Positions 1 through 4,653 of a stretch of DNA of 8,552 nt are shown here, in pieces. Every line of letters begins with the position of its first letter. The stretch's first letter is position 1. The notes below the pieces were generated by a model that was not told the origin of the DNA, did not search any database, and was given only the letters and a program-made list of their open reading frames with translations. Origin of the DNA: an uncultured Clostridia bacterium. GTDB lineage: Bacteria > Bacillota > Clostridia > Oscillospirales > CAG-272. The position numbers and the translations under genes were made by a program. The DNA lies in contig CAJGEA010000076.1 in assembly GCA_904502015.1 (NCBI GenBank), positions 1 to 8,552 of the forward strand, in the 5' to 3' direction.

Positions 1-1
1 C

Positions 2-43
2 CCCTACATAGGCGTGCTTAAGGAAGAGGTCTACACCAAGTAG
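2..43 (+). CDS. 3' end of a second, inverted hpt copy (partial)
   Basis: Read on the plus strand from base 2, the sequence encodes PYIGVLKEEVYTK followed by TAG at 41-43. This is the C-terminus of the minus-strand hypoxanthine phosphoribosyltransferase in this window (PYIGVLKEEVYPK, TAA stop), with one residue changed (P to T) and a different stop codon. The rest of the gene would lie left of the window. It would be arranged tail-to-tail with hpt around the element at 51-220. It could be a real duplicated hpt gene or gene end, or an assembly fold-back joining a strain variant at the contig end. The similarity to hpt is seen directly; whether an intact gene exists cannot be seen. Confidence 0.55.
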   Translation, partial: PYIGVLKEEVYTK

Positions 44-50
44 TTATTAC

Positions 51-220
51 AAGGGGCTTCGCCCCTTGACCCCACCAAATGAACTTCGCGATGCAAGCAT
101 CGCCGAAAAAAGTTCTTTGGTATCTCAAAAACTTTTATAAAAAATTTTTTTGAGTTTTTTGGGAGTCCAGAACCCTTTTTGCAAAAAGGGTTCTGGTGGG
201 GTCAAGGGGCGAAGCCCCTT
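51..220. repeat. Composite palindromic intergenic element, copy 1
   Basis: This 170-bp element begins with hairpin AAGGGGCTTCGCCCCTT (51-67) and ends with AAGGGGCGAAGCCCCTT (204-220); its terminal 27 nt are perfect inverted repeats (51-77 and 194-220). Between them are a GC hairpin (GCGATGC 88-94 with GCATCGC 97-103), an A/T hairpin (CTCAAAAA 124-131 with TTTTTGAG 147-154, followed by T's) and a perfect 14-bp stem with a 2-nt loop (167-180 with 183-196). It has no coding capacity. The layout matches the element at 2315-2491 in reverse orientation. It lies 7 nt past the hpt stop codon. The A/T hairpin plus T-tract could end transcription arriving on the plus strand. It resembles a MITE or a REP/BIME-type repeat; no target-site duplication can be recognised because its flanks are themselves inverted copies. 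Confidence 0.85.
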
Positions 221-227
221 GTAATAA

Positions 228-797
228 TTACTTGGGGTAGACCTCTTCCTTAAGCACGCCTATGTAGGGGAGGTTGCGGTAGTCCTCGGCGTAGTCCAGA
301 CCGTAGCCCACCACGAACTCATCGGGGATTTGGGTGCCGCAGAAGTCGGGGACAAAGTCCACCTCGCGGCGGGAGGGCTTGTCCAGGAGGGTGCAGGTAC
401 GCACGCTGTGGGCGTTGCGGTTGAGGAGATTCTGGGTCAGGCGGGAGAGGGTGCGGCCCGAGTCGATGATGTCCTCCACGACGAGCAGGTCGGTGTCCGA
501 GAGGTCGCCCTGGGGCAGGTCGAGGTGGATGCGGATCTCACCGAGGCTCTTGGTGGACGCGCCGTAGGAGGATACCTTCATGAATTCCAGGCGCAGGGGG
601 AGCTTGATCTTGGCCATGAGGTCGGCGGCGAAGGGCATGGAGCCCTTGAGAATGACCACCATGACGAGGGGATGGGGGCTGCCTGCGTAGGTGTCCTCGA
701 TCTCGCGGGCGAGGCGGGTGGTCATGGCGTCGATCTCCTCGGCGGAGATGAGAATTTCCTTGCAGTCGTTGATAAAGGAAGCGTCGTTTTTGAGCAT
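228..797 (-). CDS. hpt: Hypoxanthine phosphoribosyltransferase
   Basis: This 189-residue cytosolic purine-salvage enzyme transfers ribose-5-phosphate from PRPP to hypoxanthine (and usually guanine), giving IMP or GMP. Visible family features are the KG of the pyrophosphate loop (51-52), the flexible-loop SSYG (76-79), the PRPP-binding motif VVEDIIDSGRT (106-116) and the C-terminal signature FVVGYGLDYAEDYRNLPYIG (161-180). The length is normal for bacterial Hpt. The ATG at 797 is chosen because GAAAGG (806-811) lies 8 nt upstream and the protein starts as expected there. A longer in-frame reading to 941 would overlap tilS with an arginine/histidine-rich tail unlike the family. It is the last gene of the tilS-hpt unit, 35 nt after tilS. 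The usual next gene, ftsH, is not present; a repeat element and an inverted hpt gene end follow instead. Confidence 0.97.
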   Translation of the reverse strand: MLKNDASFINDCKEILISAEEIDAMTTRLAREIEDTYAGSPHPLVMVVILKGSMPFAADLMAKIKLPLRLEFMKVSSYGASTKSLGEIRIHLDLPQGDLSDTDLLVVEDIIDSGRTLSRLTQNLLNRNAHSVRTCTLLDKPSRREVDFVPDFCGTQIPDEFVVGYGLDYAEDYRNLPYIGVLKEEVYPK

Positions 798-832
798 GGC
801 GGTTGCCTTTCTATATAATAATGAAGAAATTG

Positions 833-2281
833 TCAGCGGGATTGGCGGACGGTGATGCGGATGCACGCACCGTAGGTGGTGCCGTAGGTGGTGCCGTCGG
901 TGGGGGGAGTGAAGCCGTCGGCAAAGGCGACGGAGGGGCACCAGAGGATTTGTCCATCCTCACGGCAGACAAGGGGGAGTCGGTCGCGCAGGGCGGGGGG
1001 GATGTGCTTGTCGCATAGAAGCTTTTTGATCTTTTTGTGCATCCCGTGGGAGAGGATGGTATCTCCCGTTGTCCGAGCGCGAATGTGAAGCTCGCCCACC
1101 GAGGCGGGGAAGACGGCGGACGCCCAGATACCTTCGCCCGTCAGCGGGGCGAGAGGGGTATCCGAGGCTTCGGTCAGACTCTCGGTGAGAACCGAGAAGG
1201 GCTCGTCCCACGGGGTGATGCCGAGGGCGAGGGGGACAGGATCGCGCGCGGGCGCGGCCTTGGCCGTCTCGTCGGGTTCGGCGGCGGCAAAGGTGAGTCG
1301 GTCGCCTGAAACGGCCGCGCGCACCCCTGCGGGGAGCTTGTCGGATACGTCGCCTGCCTGTCCCTCTCGTGCGAGAGTGAGCAGGGAATCCAGATGGTAC
1401 GCCGACAGTGTGCGGTGGAGAGGGACCTTGTCTTCTCCCTGACTCCGCAGGTAGGCGGCGTAGCCGCACAGCAAAATGCGCTTGGCGATGGCGGGGGGCT
1501 GGTTGATCAAAGCCGACAAAGGGATCGCTCCCGTTTCGGGGTCGCCCGATGCGGCAAACTGTGCCTCGGCAATGGCCGAGAGCGCCTCATCGTCCTCGGC
1601 CGCGGAGCGGGCAAGGCGGGTAGCGCACCGCTGGGGCACGCCCTCTCCCGCGATGGCCTCCAGCGCGGGCACGACGGCGAGGCGCAGGCGGTTGCGGGTG
1701 TGGTCGGGGGAGGCGTTGGTGCTGTCGGTGACGTAGTCCAAGCCGCGGGAGGCCAGCTCAGCCTCGATCTCGGAGCGGGTGCAGTCCAGAAGGGGACGAG
1801 CGACACGGCAGGGAATGCCGCCCGATAGGCGGCAGGGCAGGGTGCGCTCGTAGGGGATGCCCGCCATGCCTCTTGTGCCGCTCCCCCGCAGAAGGCGGAG
1901 CAGGACGGTTTCGAGGTTGTCGTCGGCGTGGTGGGCGGTGAGCAGAACGGGGATGTTCTCGCTCGCCATGAGGCGGGCGAAGAACTCGTACCGCGCCTCC
2001 CGCGCCTCAAGCTCGATGCTGCGCCCCGATGCGGCGGCGCGGGCGGGGATGTCGGCGTGCTCCACGAACAGCGGCACGCCAAGCTCGGCGCACACGCGGC
2101 GGCAGAATGCCTCGTCGCGGTCGGCTTCTTCGCCGCGGATGCCGTGGTGCAGGTGCGCGGCGTACACACGCGCGCCAATCTCATGGGCGGCTTCCACGGT
2201 CAGACCAAGGAGCAGACGCGAATCAGCGCCGCCCGAAAGCGCCACAAGGTAGGCAGGGGCGGCAGGGAGTCGGATAGTCAT
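833..2281 (-). CDS. tilS: tRNA(Ile)-lysidine synthase
   Basis: TilS uses ATP and lysine to convert C34 of the tRNA-Ile with CAU anticodon to lysidine, so that it reads AUA and is charged with Ile. The 482-residue protein has the PP-loop SGGADS (16-21), the N-terminal signature AAHLHHGIRGEEAD (41-54), the ATPase-domain stretch LTAHHADDNLETVLLRLLRG (114-133), and DYVTDSTNASPDHTRNRLR (182-200). The C-terminal tRNA-binding domain (about 395-478) includes the GD of TTGD (404-407), HKKIKKLL (415-422) and the IP...R...P pattern. The start at 2281 is supported by GGAGGA (2288-2293); the longer in-frame reading to 2344 would run into the repeat element. Residues near 461-472 come from a 12-nt tandem repeat. 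The middle segment (about 335-395) is rich in A, P and T and poorly conserved-looking. It is followed by hpt, its usual partner. Confidence 0.97.
   Translation of the reverse strand: MTIRLPAAPAYLVALSGGADSRLLLGLTVEAAHEIGARVYAAHLHHGIRGEEADRDEAFCRRVCAELGVPLFVEHADIPARAAASGRSIELEAREARYEFFARLMASENIPVLLTAHHADDNLETVLLRLLRGSGTRGMAGIPYERTLPCRLSGGIPCRVARPLLDCTRSEIEAELASRGLDYVTDSTNASPDHTRNRLRLAVVPALEAIAGEGVPQRCATRLARSAAEDDEALSAIAEAQFAASGDPETGAIPLSALINQPPAIAKRILLCGYAAYLRSQGEDKVPLHRTLSAYHLDSLLTLAREGQAGDVSDKLPAGVRAAVSGDRLTFAAAEPDETAKAAPARDPVPLALGITPWDEPFSVLTESLTEASDTPLAPLTGEGIWASAVFPASVGELHIRARTTGDTILSHGMHKKIKKLLCDKHIPPALRDRLPLVCREDGQILWCPSVAFADGFTPPTDGTTYGTTYGACIRITVRQSR
870..905 (-). repeat. 12-nt coding tandem repeat near the tilS 3' end
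   Basis: Three tandem 12-nt units are seen on the plus strand: CCGTAGGTGGTG at 870-881 and 882-893 (identical), and CCGTCGGTGGGG at 894-905 (10 of 12). The unit length is a multiple of three, so copy-number change would keep the frame. They encode T-D/Y-G-T repeats near the C-terminus of TilS, about a dozen residues before the stop codon. Confidence 0.85.
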
Positions 2282-2314
2282 TGTGTGTCCTCCGGGGGGG
2301 CGATGAGTACGGTA

Positions 2315-2491
2315 TGCAGGGGTTTCACCCCTGCACCCCACCAAACTTTTCTTGAAAGAAAAGTTTGGATCAAAAGAACCTTAAAAAAGAAATTGAAATT
2401 TATTTTTCAAGTTCTTGAAGTTCCAAGAAACTTCTTTCGGCGATGCCTGCATCGCGAGTTTCATTGGTGGGGTCAAGGGGCGACGCCCCTT
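2315..2491. repeat. Composite palindromic intergenic element, copy 2 (inverted relative to copy 1)
   Basis: This 177-bp element fills most of the 220-nt gap between dnaB and tilS. From left to right it has a GC hairpin (GCAGGGGT 2316-2323 with ACCCCTGC 2327-2334), a perfect 13-bp stem with a 2-nt loop (2341-2353 with 2356-2368), an A/T-rich stretch (about 2369-2425), a hairpin (GCGATGC 2440-2446 with GCATCGC 2449-2455), and an end hairpin AAGGGGCGACGCCCCTT (2475-2491). Read on the minus strand this is the same order and spacing as the element at 51-220. It begins 10 nt after the dnaB stop codon and stops about 20 nt before the tilS ribosome binding site. I see no clear U-tract terminator and no convincing tilS promoter in it. 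Confidence 0.85.
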
Positions 2492-2501
2492 GCGTTCTCC
2501 G

Positions 2502-3878
2502 TTACTTTGGTAGCTGACTTTCGTCAGCGATGGTGCGGAATTTGGTGTAACGGCCGATCCAGCCCATTTTGACGTTACCCGACGAGCCGTGTCGGTTTTT
2601 GGCGATGATGACCTCGGCGACGCTGCTTTCGGCGTCGGCGTTGGGGGTGGAGCTATCGTTCGTCTTGTAGTATTCGTCGCGGTAGAGGAACATGACCACG
2701 TCGGCGTCCTGCTCGATGGCACCCGAGTCACGGAGGTCGGAGAGCATGGGGCGCTTGTCGTTACGGGATTCGGCTCCGCGGTTGAGCTGGGCGCAGCAGA
2801 TGATGGGAACCATGAGGTCCTTGGCCATGATCTTGAGCGCGCGGGAGATCTCGGCGACCTCGTTGACGCGGCTTTCGGCGCGGCCGTCGCTCTGCATCAG
2901 GCCGAGGTAGTCGATGACCACGAGGCCGAGGTTCTTGACGCGGCGGAGCTTAGCCTTCATACCCGTGGCCGTGATGCCCGAGGTGTCGTCGATAAGGATG
3001 TCGCACTTGGCGAGCTGGGCTGAGGCGCGAGCCACGCTCTCCCAGTCGTCGGGGGTGAGCTCGCCCGTACGCAGGGTGTAGCTGTCCACCATGGCCTCGG
3101 AGGAAATGATACGGTTGACCAGCTGCTCGGCCGACATTTCCAGCGAGAAGATGCACACCGTCTTGCCACTCTGGGCCGCCACGTTGGTGGCGATGTTCAG
3201 ACAGAAGGAGGTCTTACCCATACCGGGGCGCGCGCCAACCAGTATGAGGTCGGATTTACCCATGCCCGCCAGCACGCGGTCGAGGCCCGAAAAGCCGGTG
3301 GGCGTGCCCTGGGAGGCGTTCTTGTCGGTATTGAGCTCGTGCAGGTGGGCGTACACGTCCCCCAGCACCTCGCGGATGTGTCGGAAGTTCTTGGTGTCCT
3401 TGCCCTGCGCGATGGCGAAGATCTTGTTCTCGGCGGCGTCGAGGATGTGGGCCACGTCATCCTGCTCGGAGTAGGCGGTCTCGGAGATCTCCTCGCAAAC
3501 GCCGATGAGCTGGCGGAGAATGCTCTTGTCCTTGACGATGCGGGCGTAGTCCTTGACGTTGAGGGCGTTGGGCACGACCTCGGCGATGGTGCGGATGTAC
3601 TGCTCGCCGCCCGATTTGGTGTAGATGCCCTTCTGCACCAGCATATCGATGAGAGTGACCACGTCGATGTCGCTGGAGGTCAGGAAGAGCTCGTGCATAG
3701 CCGAGAAGATCTGCTGGTGCTCCTCCATGTAGAAGTCGGTCACAGAGACCATGTCGGCCACCTGGTTGAAGGACTCGGGATCCACCAGCACCGAGCCGAG
3801 CAGGGATTGCTCAGCGAGCAGGGAGAAGGGGAGCTTGCGCACGAGGGATTCCTGCGCTTCAAACGCGTTGTTGTTCAT
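2502..3878 (-). CDS. dnaB: Replicative DNA helicase DnaB
   Basis: This is the hexameric 5'-3' helicase that unwinds DNA at the replication fork and recruits primase (called DnaC in Bacillus subtilis). The 458 residues match the family length. The N-terminal domain (about 17-115) starts with the typical PFSLLAEQSLLGSVLVDPE. A linker precedes the RecA-like ATPase domain (about 190-450), which has Walker A GARPGMGKT (215-223), the FSLEMS motif (244-249), Walker B LVVIDYLGLM (319-328), the stretch CAQLNRGAE (362-370), LSDLRDSGAIEQDADVV (379-395), and KNRHGSSG (427-434) containing the expected arginine finger. No intein or break is visible. The ATG at 3878 follows rplI by 18 nt, with a weak GAGG (3887-3890) 8 nt upstream, so translation may be coupled to rplI. 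Confidence 0.98.
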   Translation of the reverse strand: MNNNAFEAQESLVRKLPFSLLAEQSLLGSVLVDPESFNQVADMVSVTDFYMEEHQQIFSAMHELFLTSSDIDVVTLIDMLVQKGIYTKSGGEQYIRTIAEVVPNALNVKDYARIVKDKSILRQLIGVCEEISETAYSEQDDVAHILDAAENKIFAIAQGKDTKNFRHIREVLGDVYAHLHELNTDKNASQGTPTGFSGLDRVLAGMGKSDLILVGARPGMGKTSFCLNIATNVAAQSGKTVCIFSLEMSAEQLVNRIISSEAMVDSYTLRTGELTPDDWESVARASAQLAKCDILIDDTSGITATGMKAKLRRVKNLGLVVIDYLGLMQSDGRAESRVNEVAEISRALKIMAKDLMVPIICCAQLNRGAESRNDKRPMLSDLRDSGAIEQDADVVMFLYRDEYYKTNDSSTPNADAESSVAEVIIAKNRHGSSGNVKMGWIGRYTKFRTIADESQLPK

Positions 3879-3896
3879 GGCGTTGGCCTCGGGGGA

Positions 3897-4340
3897 TCAC
3901 TCGCAGACCAGCACGTGGATGCGGCCTACGACGTCGGTGTAGAGCTTGACGTCCATGTCGTACTTGCCGTAGGCACGGATGGGGTCGGAGAGGGAGATCT
4001 TGCGCTTGTCCACCGTGATGCCGTGCTGAGCCTGAAGCTGCTCGGCGATCTCCTTCGAGGTAATGGAGCCGTAGAGGCGGCCGTCAGCGCCCGAGCTGGC
4101 GGAGATCTTGATGAGGATGGTGTCCAGCTTCTGCGCGAGTGCCTTGGCCTCGGCGGTGGCTACCTCGATCTGGTGCTGCTTGGCCTGCTCCTTGCCACGG
4201 ATCTCGTTGAGAATGGTGTTGTTCGCCTCCTTGGCGAGCTTGCGGGGGAAGAGGAAGTTGCGGGCGTAGCCGTCGGATACCTCGATCACGTCGTTCTTCT
4301 TGCCCTGGCCTTTTACGTCTGCTAACAGTACTACTTTCAT
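3897..4340 (-). CDS. rplI: 50S ribosomal protein bL9
   Basis: This is a 147-residue large-subunit ribosomal protein that binds 23S rRNA near the base of the L1 stalk and supports reading-frame fidelity. The N-terminal domain (1-50) shows the family signature MKVVLLADVKGQGKKNDVIEV and DGYARNFLFPRKLA. It is followed by the long connecting helix (about 45-75, rich in A, E, K and Q) and the C-terminal domain (about 80-147) with DGRLYGSIT and the KRKISL segment. Length and both domains are normal. The start at 4340 has AGAAAGGA (4350-4357) 9 nt upstream. It is the first gene of the rplI-dnaB unit, and a repeat-filled gap separates it from gdpP. Confidence 0.98.
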   Translation of the reverse strand: MKVVLLADVKGQGKKNDVIEVSDGYARNFLFPRKLAKEANNTILNEIRGKEQAKQHQIEVATAEAKALAQKLDTILIKISASSGADGRLYGSITSKEIAEQLQAQHGITVDKRKISLSDPIRAYGKYDMDVKLYTDVVGRIHVLVCE

Positions 4341-4381
4341 GATTCTATGTCCTTTCTGGAGGGAATTGTTTTTAAAGTTGA

Positions 4382-4411
4382 TTTATAAATTGGGGTATAA
4401 CGGGGTGTTGA
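4382..4411 (-). promoter_or_regulatory. Possible weak promoter for rplI-dnaB
   Basis: On the minus strand a TCAACA (4406-4411, 4 of 6 to the -35 consensus) is followed after 18 nt by TATAAA (4382-4387), about 42 nt upstream of the rplI start. It lies inside the terminal region of the repeat element at 4384-4569, so the element may have brought or altered the promoter. This is inference from a modest consensus match; readthrough from gdpP is an alternative. Confidence 0.3.
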
Positions 4412-4569
4412 GACCACCCTAACTTTAACGGGTCATCCTGAGCGAGCCGCAAGGCGAGTCGAAGGATCTCTTTCTCTAATTGTGATCCTTCGACTTCGGG
4501 CTTCGCCCTCCGCTCAGGATGACCCACTAAAGAAAGGGTATTAAACACCCCGACAAATCCAAATTTGAA
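4384..4569. repeat. MITE-like palindromic element A (GGTCATCCTGAGCG core)
   Basis: This element of about 186 bp lies between gdpP and rplI. Its outer ends are imperfect inverted repeats: CGGGGTGTT at 4401-4409 faces AACACCCCG at 4544-4552, and the similarity continues outwards more weakly. The core is a long palindrome: GGGTCATCCTGAGCG (4430-4444) pairs with 4511-4525, and AGTCGAAGGATC (4457-4468) pairs with 4484-4495. Each arm also has its own small hairpin (GCC/GGC around 4447-4455 and GGGC/GCCC at 4498-4508). No ORF of note is present. The right terminus (4544-4569) matches 23 of 26 bases of the left terminus of the element at 8321-8552, in reverse complement. A non-autonomous transposable element is the likely explanation. 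No target-site duplication is evident. Confidence 0.75.
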
Positions 4570-4585
4570 TGTCCTTGCCATTGGT

Positions 4586-4649
4586 GGGGTGCAGGGGCAA
4601 AGCCCCTGCGTGGCCGTTCTTTGTCGGGGTGCAGGGGCAAAGCCCCTGC
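4586..4649. repeat. Pair of 24-nt hairpin repeats after gdpP
   Basis: Two perfect 24-nt direct copies (4586-4609 and 4626-4649, 40 nt apart) each hold the hairpin GCAGGGGCAAAGCCCCTGC preceded by GGGGT. The right copy begins 4 nt after the gdpP stop codon when read in the direction of transcription. The same GGTGGGGT-hairpin module forms the ends of the composite elements at 51-220 and 2315-2491, so these look like solo ends. The stems have no T-tract, so they are not canonical terminators; a role in 3'-end protection of the mRNA is possible. Confidence 0.8.
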
Positions 4650-4653
4650 ATAA

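Larger units (their letters stand above)
1..270. repeat. Long inverted repeat, 77-nt arms around a 116-nt centre
   Basis: Bases 1-77 are the reverse complement of 194-270, with only two mismatches (at 35 and 43, facing 236 and 228). Each arm contains the last 13 codons of an hpt gene, the stop codon, the spacer and the outer 27 nt of the hairpin element at 51-220. The match runs up to the window edge, so the true arm length is unknown. The two mismatches argue against a simple artefactual copy of the same molecule but do not exclude a chimera with a strain variant. Confidence 0.9.

Noticed and set aside
167..196. Canonical intrinsic terminator for hpt
   Set aside because: The 14-bp stem is strong, but in the direction of hpt transcription no U-tract follows (the next bases are ACTCCC), so it is not a standard terminator.
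51..220. CRISPR array or tRNA-like gene
   Set aside because: There are no regularly spaced direct repeats with unique spacers, and the hairpins do not form a tRNA with the expected T-loop and anticodon arm.
798..941. N-terminal extension of hpt into tilS
   Set aside because: The extra 48 residues are Arg/His-rich, overlap the tilS 3' end and do not resemble Hpt. A good ribosome binding site precedes the ATG at 797.
2282..2344. Upstream extension of tilS to an ATG at 2344
   Set aside because: It would translate part of the repeat element. GGAGGA before 2281 and the family N-terminus favour the shorter form.
1928..2572. A plus-strand open frame covering the tilS 5' end and the repeat
   Set aside because: It crosses the non-coding element and is antisense to tilS; no domain is recognisable.
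3339..4325. A 328-codon plus-strand open frame across dnaB and rplI
   Set aside because: It runs antisense through two conserved genes, has shadow-like composition and no good ribosome binding site.
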